Assembly: GCA_035487155.1 (NCBI GenBank)
Contig: DATHMK010000037.1
Coordinates: 1 to 64,000 of the forward strand
Reading direction: 5' to 3'
Source: DAIDKA01 sp035487155
GTDB lineage: Bacteria; Pseudomonadota; Gammaproteobacteria; Steroidobacterales; Steroidobacteraceae
DNA length: 64,000 nt
Shown here: positions 8,531 through 16,148 of the stretch, piece after piece
Layout: every line of letters begins with the position of its first letter
How positions within the stretch are numbered: the first letter of the stretch is position 1
The notes under the pieces: model-generated
Told to the model about the DNA's origin: nothing
The model's input: the letters and a program-made list of their open reading frames with translations, nothing else
The model's database searches: none
Made by a program: the position numbers and the translations under genes

Positions 8531-9422
8531 TCAACAGCGCTGCCACCAGGACCCCCAGCCACAGGTCGACGTTGGCGAACACCGGCAGCGGATTGATGTT
8601 CGCAATCAGCATGTTCAGGGTCAGGGGCTGACTGGCGCCATCAGGGGCCCCGGGCGGGGTCATCCCGGCGTGCAGGAACACGGCGCCCATCCGGTACATC
8701 AGGATGCTCCACACATGATGGGTGCCCAGCGCGATCCGCTCCATCATGGCGATGACCAGCGGCGGCAGGATCACCCACAGCCACACGCTGCGCCGCGCCC
8801 ACGCCGACACCAGCAGCAGGTAGGCGGTGATGGGCGCATACCACAGCACCCCGGCGATCACCGCGAGCAGTGAAATTCCCTGGATGCGCAGCCAGGTGCC
8901 CGCTTCCCAGAACACGCCACCCACATGATCCGCGGCGCGCACGTAGTAGATACCCGTCATCAGCAGCGTGGTCGCCGCCGACACCAGGTAGACCCCCAAC
9001 GGCACCAGCACCAGCGCCAGCAGCAGTTTCGACAGCACCGTGAGGGTGTCTGACACCGGCATCGACTTCCAGAACAGTATGCTGCGGTCCTTGCGCTCGG
9101 TGTACAGGCAGTCCGCGGCATACATGGAGACGATCAGCCCCAGGGTGAAGAACTGCGGCAGCGCCGCCAGCGCCACCACCAGGCCGAACACGGCACTGCG
9201 CTGTTCCGGCAACGCGGCCATATTGGAATCGAAACTCTGCTTGCCGATGATGGCGCCCACCAGCAGCAGCGCGGCCACCGACAGCGGAGCGATCCACAGC
9301 GCGCGGTGTTCCCACAGCTCGCGCCGGATCAGGGTGCGCAGCACCGGCGGGTGTCCGTAGACCGTCGGAGCCGGCGTCGAGTCCGCGCCAGTTGCCTCGA
9401 GGGTGGGCTCTGGAGTGCTCAT
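8487..9422 (-). CDS. ABC-2 type transporter permease
   Basis: Integral membrane protein of 311 residues with about six hydrophobic helices. It begins with the cytoplasmic helix ...RRELWEHRALW that is common in ABC-2 permeases working with YtrB-like ATPases, and contains the ERKDRSILFWKSMPVSD segment typical of that family. It would form a transporter with the ATPase encoded just before it, whose stop codon overlaps its ATG (ATGA). The transported substrate is unknown; GntR(YtrA)-ABC modules often respond to cell-envelope stress or antibiotics. Confidence 0.85.
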   Translation of the reverse strand: MSTPEPTLEATGADSTPAPTVYGHPPVLRTLIRRELWEHRALWIAPLSVAALLLVGAIIGKQSFDSNMAALPEQRSAVFGLVVALAALPQFFTLGLIVSMYAADCLYTERKDRSILFWKSMPVSDTLTVLSKLLLALVLVPLGVYLVSAATTLLMTGIYYVRAADHVGGVFWEAGTWLRIQGISLLAVIAGVLWYAPITAYLLLVSAWARRSVWLWVILPPLVIAMMERIALGTHHVWSILMYRMGAVFLHAGMTPPGAPDGASQPLTLNMLIANINPLPVFANVDLWLGVLVAALLIVATIRIRQYRDDT

Positions 9423-10270
9423 GCCGCCTGCATCTTTGCCACGAACAGGTCGGCGATTGACGGAGTGCGGACATCGCCCAGCGGCTCCAGGCTCTCGGGC
9501 GATTGACCTTCGAAGAACATCGCCACGCGACCGAAGATCTCGCGTTCGTAGAACGGGTGCAGCTGCCTGGCGCGGGCCACCTGGTCCGGACCCACGGTCA
9601 CCTGCACATACTGCTGCGCCAGGGTCTCCACGGGTGCGTCCAGGGTCACGCGGCCCTGGCGCAGGAACAGCACATCGGTGAGCAGGTGCTCGATCTCCTC
9701 CACCTGGTGGGTGGTCAGGAGGATGGTGCGGTCCTTGTCGAAATAGTCATTCAGCAAGGTGTCGTAGAACTGGCGCCGGTACAGCAGGTCCAGGCCCAGT
9801 GTGGGCTCATCCAGCACCAGCAGCCGCGCGTCGATGGCCAGGATCAGTGCCAGATGCAGCTGGGTCACCATGCCCTTGGACAGCTCCCGTACCCGGCTGT
9901 TCATCTTCAGATCGGTCTTGCGCAGGAACTGTTCGGCATGTTCGCGGTTGAAGCGCGGATGTACGCCGGCCACATAATCGAGCGCCTGGCTGACTTTCAG
10001 CCAGCGTGACAGCACCGCGACGTCGGCGATGAAACAGACATCGCGCATCAGCTCATCGCGCTGGGTGCGCGGATTGCGCCCCAGTACCGTCAGATCCCCC
10101 TGGTAGCTGGTCAGCCCCAGGATGGCCTTCAGGGCGGTGGTCTTGCCGGCACCATTGGCGCCGATCATGCCCACGATGCGCCCCGGGGCGACACTGAAGG
10201 TCACATCGTCCAGGGCGCGATTGGACCCGTAATACTTGCGCAGCCCCCGGGCCTCAATTACTGCCGTCAT
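9419..10270 (-). CDS. ABC transporter ATP-binding protein
   Basis: ATPase of 283 residues. Walker A is GANGAGKT, the signature is ELSKGMVTQLHLALILA and Walker B is LLVLDEPTLGLD, followed by TTHQVEEIEH with the switch His. The KGM form of the signature fits YtrB-like and drug/efflux ABC-2 ATPases. ATG 10270 begins MTAVIEARGL, a normal start for this family. It overlaps the end of the GntR regulator gene by 17 bases, so regulator, ATPase and permease form one unit. Confidence 0.9.
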   Translation of the reverse strand: MTAVIEARGLRKYYGSNRALDDVTFSVAPGRIVGMIGANGAGKTTALKAILGLTSYQGDLTVLGRNPRTQRDELMRDVCFIADVAVLSRWLKVSQALDYVAGVHPRFNREHAEQFLRKTDLKMNSRVRELSKGMVTQLHLALILAIDARLLVLDEPTLGLDLLYRRQFYDTLLNDYFDKDRTILLTTHQVEEIEHLLTDVLFLRQGRVTLDAPVETLAQQYVQVTVGPDQVARARQLHPFYEREIFGRVAMFFEGQSPESLEPLGDVRTPSIADLFVAKMQAA

Positions 10271-10664
10271 GCTTCTCATCCGGTGGCGGTGGGGAGTTCT
10301 TTTTTTCGGCGGCTTGCTCCGCGCGCAGCAGATCCGCGGCGGACAGCCCGAGCCGGACGATGGCCGCATGAACCTTGGGCCACTCATCGTCCAGGAAGCG
10401 CTGGCGTTCATCCTTGAGCAGCGCGGCGCCCGCGCCGGTGCTGACGAACATGCCCCGACCCCGGCGTTTTTCGACCAGATGCTCATCGACCAGCTGCTGG
10501 TAGCCCTTCAGGACCGTCAGCGGGTTGAGCCGGAACTCCGAGGCGACGCTGCGCACCGAGGGCAACGCGTCACCCTCCTTGAGAATCCCGTCCAGAATCA
10601 TCGCGACCACACGGTCCCGCAGTTGCCTGTAGATGGGCACACTGTCTTCCCACTGCGGGTCCAT
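10254..10664 (-). CDS. GntR-family transcriptional regulator (YtrA subfamily)
   Basis: A 136-residue DNA-binding repressor. It has the winged helix of the GntR family at residues about 5-75 (PIYRQLRDRVV...EGDALPSVRSVASEFRLNPLTVLKGYQQLVDEHLVEKRRGRGMFV) and only a short helical C-terminus, which defines the YtrA subgroup that is usually encoded with ABC transporters. It probably represses its own operon, including the ABC genes downstream. A candidate operator lies at 10940-10951. ATG 10664. Confidence 0.88.
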   Translation of the reverse strand: MDPQWEDSVPIYRQLRDRVVAMILDGILKEGDALPSVRSVASEFRLNPLTVLKGYQQLVDEHLVEKRRGRGMFVSTGAGAALLKDERQRFLDDEWPKVHAAIVRLGLSAADLLRAEQAAEKKNSPPPPDEKHDGSN

Positions 10665-10701
10665 GAACGCTCCGAGACGCCCGTATCGGGCAAGTAGCGT
10701 T

Positions 10702-10884
10702 CTAATCTACCAGAACAGCAGAAGGCGTTGACGAGTCCACGCTTCGCTCCGAGGTAGGCGAAGTCTGACCGGTGAGCTGCGCCTGCGCAGTGCTCACGTT
10801 GAACTCATGGATCAGAATCGCATTCGGGGCCATTGCCAGCATGGCGCAGACCAGGACCTTCAGGTTCACATTGTTGGTGCTCAT
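10702..10884 (-). CDS. Small hydrophobic peptide gene, function unknown
   Basis: A 60-residue protein with a hydrophobic core (about 10-28) followed by a Ser/Thr/Gln-rich tail ending SAVLVD. The hydrophobic stretch and a following ...STAQAQ look like an export signal or single membrane helix. A good ribosome binding site (AAGAGGAG) precedes the ATG at 10884; a second ATG two codons upstream is too close to it. It lies 37 bases ahead of the GntR gene in the same direction and behind the palindrome at 10940-10951, so it is probably the first gene of that operon. I do not recognise it. Confidence 0.45.
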   Translation of the reverse strand: MSTNNVNLKVLVCAMLAMAPNAILIHEFNVSTAQAQLTGQTSPTSERSVDSSTPSAVLVD

Positions 10885-10939
10885 TTCCATCTCCTCTTCC
10901 CGACCCGGAGGGGCGACCGCCTCCCCCTGTTGTCATGGT

Positions 10940-10951
10940 GTTATATATAAC
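10940..10951. promoter_or_regulatory. Perfect 12-bp palindrome, candidate GntR operator
   Basis: GTTATATATAAC is a perfect palindrome about 55 bases upstream of the minus-strand start at 10884. It begins with GT and ends with AC, as many GntR-family operators do, and looser GTGTT/AACAC arms lie at 10938-10942 and 10955-10959. Its A+T-rich core stands out in this G+C-rich region and could also supply a -10 element. Assignment to the GntR regulator is an inference from position. Confidence 0.45.
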
Positions 10952-10994
10952 TACAACACTACCCATGTGTCAAGCCCCAACACATGAGACATAG

Positions 10995-11021
10995 TTCACA
11001 GATCGGCCAGGTCGGTAGAAT
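10995..11021 (+). promoter_or_regulatory. Candidate promoter for mdh
   Basis: TTCACA (10995-11000) and TAGAAT (11016-11021) resemble -35 and -10 boxes ahead of the malate dehydrogenase gene, although the 15-base spacing is short. A GGAG ribosome site at 11039-11042 follows, before ATG 11049. Confidence 0.3.
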
Positions 11022-11048
11022 CGCCGGTCACCTTCCCTGGAGTCCCTC

Positions 11049-12029
11049 ATGAAGCAAGCTTTGAACGTCGCAATCACCGGGGCTGCCGGTCAGATCGGCT
11101 ATGCCCTGGCTTTCAGGGTGGCTTCCGGCCAGCTGTTTGGCGCGGACCAGCCCGTGAATCTGCACCTGCTGGAGATACCCCAGGCGCTGCCGGGCCTTCA
11201 GGGCGTGGTCATGGAGCTGGATGATTGCGCCTTTGCCACCCTTAACAAGGTCATCGCCACGGACGATGCCAAGGTGGCCTTCAAGGACTGCCACGCCGCG
11301 CTGCTGGTGGGTGCCCGTCCGCGCGGACCCGGCATGGAACGCAAGGATCTGCTGCTGGCCAATGCGCAGATTTTCTCCGCCCAGGGCCAGGCGCTGAACG
11401 CAGTCGCGGATCGCAAGGTCAAAGTGCTGGTGGTGGGCAATCCGGCCAATACCAATGCGCTGATCGCACGCGCCAATGCCCAGGATCTGGAGGCGCGCAA
11501 CTTCACCGCCATGACCCGTCTGGATCACAACCGCGCGCTGGCGCAGCTGGCGCACAAGACCGGCACGCATGTCACCCAGATCAGGAAGATGATCATCTGG
11601 GGCAACCACTCGGCCACTCAGTATCCGGATGTCAGCCACGCCACGGTGGATGGCAAGCCGGCGAAGAGCCTGGTGGATCAGAAATGGCTGGATGAGACTT
11701 TCATTCCCGTGGTCCAGCAGCGCGGCGCGGCGGTGATCAAGGCGCGCGGCTCCTCCTCGGCGGCCTCGGCCGCCTCGGCGGCGCTTGACCACGTGCGCAC
11801 CTGGGCGCTGGGCACCGCGGAGGGTGACTGGGTGAGCATGGGCGTGCCGTCCGATGGCAGCTATGGCATTCCCGCGGGCGTCATCTATTCGTATCCGGTG
11901 ACCTGCCGCAACGGTGACTACCAGATCGTGCAGGGCCTGGCCATCGATGAGGGCAGCCGCAAGCGCATGACTGTCACCGAGAACGAACTGAAAGAAGAGC
12001 GCGAGGGCGTCAAAGACCTGCTGGGCTGA
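11049..12029 (+). CDS. mdh: Malate dehydrogenase
   Basis: NAD-dependent malate dehydrogenase, 326 residues, converting malate to oxaloacetate in the citric acid cycle in the cytoplasm. The Rossmann motif GAAGQIGY is at 11-18, the catalytic Asp159 is in MTRLDHNRA and the proton-relay His187 is in WGNHSATQYPD. Length and sequence fit the cytosolic-type enzyme also found in many proteobacteria, not the 312-residue E. coli form. It is monocistronic or leads into the acyl-CoA dehydrogenase gene 31 bases downstream. Confidence 0.97.
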   Translation: MKQALNVAITGAAGQIGYALAFRVASGQLFGADQPVNLHLLEIPQALPGLQGVVMELDDCAFATLNKVIATDDAKVAFKDCHAALLVGARPRGPGMERKDLLLANAQIFSAQGQALNAVADRKVKVLVVGNPANTNALIARANAQDLEARNFTAMTRLDHNRALAQLAHKTGTHVTQIRKMIIWGNHSATQYPDVSHATVDGKPAKSLVDQKWLDETFIPVVQQRGAAVIKARGSSSAASAASAALDHVRTWALGTAEGDWVSMGVPSDGSYGIPAGVIYSYPVTCRNGDYQIVQGLAIDEGSRKRMTVTENELKEEREGVKDLLG

Positions 12030-12039
12030 GGTTCAGCCC
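12023..12039 (+). other. Small hairpin across the mdh stop codon
   Basis: GGGCTGA and TCAGCCC form a perfect 7-bp stem with a 3-base loop, spanning the TGA stop of mdh. No run of T follows, so it is not a standard intrinsic terminator; it could slow exonuclease decay or be chance. Confidence 0.3.
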
Positions 12040-12060
12040 TAAGCGGTACACGGGGGTGTC

Positions 12061-14523
12061 ATGTACGGCGCGATCATCACGGTGCTCTTCCTGGCCGCCG
12101 TCGTCGTACTCACGTACCGGCGGCTGGGACTGCTGAGCTTCTGCATCACGCTCACGGTGCTGCTGGGCCTGTACTGCTACCTGGCGCCACCGGCGCCAGT
12201 GTGGAAGAGCCTGTTGTGGGTGCTGACCGGCCTGCTGTGGCTGCTCAACCTCAAACCGCTGCGCCGGGTGCTCATCAGCGGCCCCTTCCTTGGCTCCTAT
12301 CGGCGCATGCTGCCCTCGATGTCGCAGACCGAGAAGGAGGCGCTCGAAGCCGGCACGGTGTGGTGGGACGGGGAGCTGTTCACCGGCGCGCCACGCTGGG
12401 AGAAACTGCACAGTGCCAAGGCGCCGCAGCTGACCGCTGAAGAACAGGCGTTCCTGGATGGGCCTTGTGAAGAACTGTGCGCGATGCTCGATGACTGGGA
12501 CATCACGCACGTGCGCGCCGACCTGCCTCCGGAGGTGTGGTCGTACCTCACGGCGAAGGGCTTCTTCGCCATGATCATTCCGAAACGCTATGGGGGCCTT
12601 GAGTTCTCAGCCTACGCGCACTCCTGCGTGCTCGCGAAGGTCGCCAGCCGCAGCACCACCTGTTCCTCCATTGTGGCCGTCCCCAATTCGCTCGGGCCGG
12701 CCGAACTGCTCAATCACTATGGCACGCAGGAGCAGAAGGACTACTACCTGCCACGGCTCGCGCGCGGTGATGAGATTCCCTGCTTCGCCCTCACCGGCCC
12801 GCGCGCGGGTTCCGACGCCGCCTCGCTGCCGGATACCGGGATCGTCGGCCGCGGTACCTGGCAGGGGCGCGAGGTGCTCGGGCTCACGCTGAATTTCTCC
12901 AAGCGCTACATCACCCTGGCACCGGTGGCGACGGTCATCGGTCTTGCCTTCAGGATGTTTGATCCGCAAAAACTCCTCGGCGAGCGCACCGATCTGGGCA
13001 TCACCGTGGCGCTGATCCCGCGCGAGACGCCCGGCATCAGCATCGGCCGCCGGCACTTCCCGCTGAACATTCCCTTCCAGAACGGACCCATCCAGGGACA
13101 GGACGTGTTCGTGCCGCTGGATTGCCTGGTCGGTGGAGCGGCGATGGCCGGCCAGGGATGGCGCATGCTGGTGGAGCAACTGTCGGTGGGCCGCTGCATC
13201 TCCCTGCCCTCCAACACCACCGGCAGCGCCAAGGCCGCGGTGTGGGCCACCGGTGCCTATGCCCGCGTGCGCCGGCAGTTCAACCTGCCCATCGCGCGCT
13301 TCGAGGGCATCGAGGCGGTGATCGCGCGCATGACCGGGCTCACCTACACCATGGATGCGGCGCGGTCCGTGACCGCCGGCGCCATCGATGGCGGGGAGAA
13401 GCCCTCGGTGCCCTCGGCGATGCTCAAATACCACGTCACGGAAATGGGCCGCATCGTGGCCAACGATGCCATGGATGTTCATGGCGGCAAGGGTATCTGT
13501 CTGGGGCCCAGCAATTACCTGGCACGCGGCTATCAGACCGTGCCGGTGGCCATCACCGTGGAAGGCGCCAACATCCTGACGCGCAATCTCATCATCTTCG
13601 GTCAGGGGGCGATCCGCTGCCATCCCTTCGTGCTCAAGGAGATGGAGGCGGCCCGCAATCCGGAGCGTCGCGCCGGCGTGGCGCAGTTCGACAAGGCGCT
13701 GTTCGGACACATGGGATTCACCATTTCAAATGCGGTGCGCTCCTGCGTCATGGCGCTGACCCTGGCGCGGGTGCGCGGCGTGCCGGATCACGGCCCGACC
13801 CGGCGCTACTACCAGCACATCGAGCGTTTCAGCGCCTCCTTCGCCTTCGCGGTGGATGTGGCGATGCTGACCCTGGGCGGCTACCTGAAGAAAAAGGAGT
13901 CCCTGAGCGCAAGGCTGGGCGATGTGCTCTCGGCCATGTACCTGGCCTCGATGGTGCTCAAGCACTACGACAATGAGGGCCAGCCGGAGGCGGATCTGCC
14001 GGTGGTGGAATGGGCCTGCCGCAACTTGCTGTATTCGGCTCAGGAACAGCTGCACGGGTTCCTGCGCAACTTCCCCAACCGTTTCCTGGCCGGCCTGATG
14101 CGGCTGTGCATTTTTCCGCGCGGCCTGACCTATTTCGCACCCTCCGATCGGCTCTCGCGGCAGGTGGCCGACCTGGTCACGGCGCCCACGGCGACCCGTC
14201 AGCGGCTGGGCACCTTCGCCTATACCACGCTCAATGAGCGCAGCCCGCTCGGTGCCCTCCAGGAAGTGCTGCTGCTGGCCGAAGGCGCCGAAGTTCTCGA
14301 GAAGCGCATCCGCGACCAGGGTGTGAAGACCGGTCGGGTGACGGCGCTGGACCTGCCCGGCAGGATCGTCCAGGCGGTGGCGGCCGGATTGCTGAGCGTC
14401 GCCGAAGGCGAGCAGCTGGCGGAGTTTGATCGCAAGGTCATGCAGATCCTTCGCGTCGATGATTTTGCACCGCACGAACTGATTCCCGGAACCCGGTTGT
14501 CTTCCGCTGACCGACCTGTCTAA
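12061..14523 (+). CDS. fadE: Acyl-CoA dehydrogenase, FadE type
   Basis: First enzyme of fatty-acid beta-oxidation, 820 residues, close to the size of E. coli FadE. The first 70 residues carry two or three hydrophobic helices that would bind it to the membrane. The acyl-CoA dehydrogenase core follows (about 100-520), with FALTGPRAGSDA near residue 240 and ...HVTEMGRIVANDAMDVHGGKG in the FAD/substrate region. The C-terminal third matches the extra domain (DUF1974) of FadE-like enzymes. ATG 12061 is preceded by GGGGGTG. Electron acceptor and chain-length range cannot be read from sequence. Confidence 0.93.
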   Translation: MYGAIITVLFLAAVVVLTYRRLGLLSFCITLTVLLGLYCYLAPPAPVWKSLLWVLTGLLWLLNLKPLRRVLISGPFLGSYRRMLPSMSQTEKEALEAGTVWWDGELFTGAPRWEKLHSAKAPQLTAEEQAFLDGPCEELCAMLDDWDITHVRADLPPEVWSYLTAKGFFAMIIPKRYGGLEFSAYAHSCVLAKVASRSTTCSSIVAVPNSLGPAELLNHYGTQEQKDYYLPRLARGDEIPCFALTGPRAGSDAASLPDTGIVGRGTWQGREVLGLTLNFSKRYITLAPVATVIGLAFRMFDPQKLLGERTDLGITVALIPRETPGISIGRRHFPLNIPFQNGPIQGQDVFVPLDCLVGGAAMAGQGWRMLVEQLSVGRCISLPSNTTGSAKAAVWATGAYARVRRQFNLPIARFEGIEAVIARMTGLTYTMDAARSVTAGAIDGGEKPSVPSAMLKYHVTEMGRIVANDAMDVHGGKGICLGPSNYLARGYQTVPVAITVEGANILTRNLIIFGQGAIRCHPFVLKEMEAARNPERRAGVAQFDKALFGHMGFTISNAVRSCVMALTLARVRGVPDHGPTRRYYQHIERFSASFAFAVDVAMLTLGGYLKKKESLSARLGDVLSAMYLASMVLKHYDNEGQPEADLPVVEWACRNLLYSAQEQLHGFLRNFPNRFLAGLMRLCIFPRGLTYFAPSDRLSRQVADLVTAPTATRQRLGTFAYTTLNERSPLGALQEVLLLAEGAEVLEKRIRDQGVKTGRVTALDLPGRIVQAVAAGLLSVAEGEQLAEFDRKVMQILRVDDFAPHELIPGTRLSSADRPV

Positions 14524-14553
14524 GCTGATCGCCCTTCATATCAAGGAGCTGCC

Positions 14554-14994
14554 ATGCGTACTCTCGCTCTCGCCGCTTTGCTGTTCACCGTTTCCACCGG
14601 CGCCGTGCTCGCCGCGGATGCCGCGCCCGACAACTACTGGCCCAAGGACGCCAGGATCTACATCATCAGCCCGAAGTCGGGCGCCAAAGTCACCAGCCCG
14701 GTCACGATCAAATTCGGGCACAAAGGCCTGGACATCGCGCCCGCCGGCGATAAGACCCCGAACACCGGACACTTCCACCTGCTGATCGACCAGGGCCTGC
14801 CCAGCGACCTGAGCGTGCCGCTTCCGGCCAATGACAACATCCTGCACTACGGCAAGGCGCAGACCGAAGCGACTCTGGATGCGACCAAGCTGCCTCCCGG
14901 CAAGCACACGCTGCAGCTGGTGATGGGTGATGGCAGCCATATCCCGCACAGCCCGGCGCTGGTGTCGAAGAAGATCACCATCACGGTCGAGTAG
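14554..14994 (+). CDS. Exported DUF4399 protein
   Basis: Secreted protein of 146 residues with a signal peptide (about 1-20, cleavage after VLAA) and one DUF4399 domain, recognised by ...NTGHFHLLID and ...GKHTLQLVMGDGSHIPH. The family is small, periplasmic and of unknown function; conserved histidines suggest metal binding but this is speculative. AAGGAG precedes the ATG. It is followed after 7 bases by the DNA polymerase IV gene. Confidence 0.8.
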   Translation: MRTLALAALLFTVSTGAVLAADAAPDNYWPKDARIYIISPKSGAKVTSPVTIKFGHKGLDIAPAGDKTPNTGHFHLLIDQGLPSDLSVPLPANDNILHYGKAQTEATLDATKLPPGKHTLQLVMGDGSHIPHSPALVSKKITITVE

Positions 14995-15001
14995 GACCTG
15001 G

Positions 15002-16144
15002 GTGGGCGTCGCGCGGGCCGTTCTGCATGTCGACATGGATGCGTTCTACGCGTCCGTGGAGCAGCATGATGATCCGCGACTTCAGGGTCTGCCGGTCATC
15101 GTCGGCGGCACCGGCCCACGCGGGGTCGTGGCCGCCGCGAGCTACGAAGTGCGCAAGTTCGGCGTACGCTCGGCCATGCCGATGCGCCAGGCGCTGGAGC
15201 GCTGCCCGCAGGCGCTGTGCGTGCGGCCGCGCATGGCCCGCTACCAGGAAGTGTCGCGGCAGGTCTTTGCGATCTTCAACGAGTTCACGCCCCTGGTGCA
15301 GGGCCTGTCACTGGACGAAGCCTTCCTGGATGTGTCGGCCAGCCGCGAGCCGGCGGCACAGATTGCCCGGGCCATCAAGCAGCGCATTCGCGCGGTCACC
15401 GGCCTGACGGCCTCGGTGGGCGCCGCCACCAACAAGCTGGTCGCCAAGATCGCCTCGGATCTGAACAAGCCTGATGGGTTGACCGTGGTCACGGCACTGA
15501 ACCTGCGCGCGGTGCTGGATCCGCTGCCGGTGCGGCGTCTTCCGGGGCTTGGCGGCAAGACCGGCCGCCGACTGGAGGCCGCCGGGGTGCACACCCTGGG
15601 CGAGCTGCGGGTGGCGACCGATGAGTGCCTGCGGCCGATCTTCGGCCGGCATTGCCAGGAACTGCGCGACCGTGCCGCCGGTATCGATGAGCGGCCGGTG
15701 ATGGTCGAACGGCAGGAACTGTCGATCAGCGCCGAGGACACCTTCGATCAGGACATCCATGAGCGGCGCAGGCTGCACCAGGCGGTGGCGGAACTGGCCG
15801 ATCTGGCCTGCAGTCGAACCCGTGACCGCGAACTGGCGGCCGGTTGCATCAGCGTCAAGATCCGCGAGCATGACTTCACGACCGTCACCCGCCAGCGTGC
15901 GGTTCAGCCGCCGACCCAGGATCGCCGGATGATTGCCACCGTGGCCACGCAGCTGCTGGACCTTTGGCTGGATGAACATCCCGGGGCCCGGCTGCGGCTG
16001 CTGGGGGTGGCGTTGCGCCAGCTGACGCCTGCGACCCAGCTGGATCTGTTCGGCGCCGAACCAGGCGTCGTCGATGAAACCATGGATGCCGTGCGGCAGC
16101 GCTTCGGCAAACTGGCGCTGCGTCGCGCCAGCAGTCTCGAGTAG
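15002..16144 (+). CDS. dinB: DNA polymerase IV (Y family)
   Basis: Translesion DNA polymerase of 380 residues. The N-terminus HVDMDAFYASVEQ carries the first metal-binding Asp, and SLDEAFLDVS the Asp-Glu pair; a thumb/helix-hairpin-helix region (LPGLGGKTGRRLEAAGVHTLGEL) and little-finger domain follow. The C-terminus ...QLTPATQLDLFG looks like a beta-clamp binding peptide (QLDLF). GTG 15002 is the natural start because the conserved N-terminus begins ten residues later. No LexA box is obvious before it, since it closely follows the DUF4399 gene. Confidence 0.93.
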   Translation: MGVARAVLHVDMDAFYASVEQHDDPRLQGLPVIVGGTGPRGVVAAASYEVRKFGVRSAMPMRQALERCPQALCVRPRMARYQEVSRQVFAIFNEFTPLVQGLSLDEAFLDVSASREPAAQIARAIKQRIRAVTGLTASVGAATNKLVAKIASDLNKPDGLTVVTALNLRAVLDPLPVRRLPGLGGKTGRRLEAAGVHTLGELRVATDECLRPIFGRHCQELRDRAAGIDERPVMVERQELSISAEDTFDQDIHERRRLHQAVAELADLACSRTRDRELAAGCISVKIREHDFTTVTRQRAVQPPTQDRRMIATVATQLLDLWLDEHPGARLRLLGVALRQLTPATQLDLFGAEPGVVDETMDAVRQRFGKLALRRASSLE

Positions 16145-16148
16145 CCCC

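Noticed and set aside
12607..13710. Minus-strand open frame inside the FadE-like gene
   Set aside because: It lies entirely opposite a well-supported acyl-CoA dehydrogenase and shows no protein family features.
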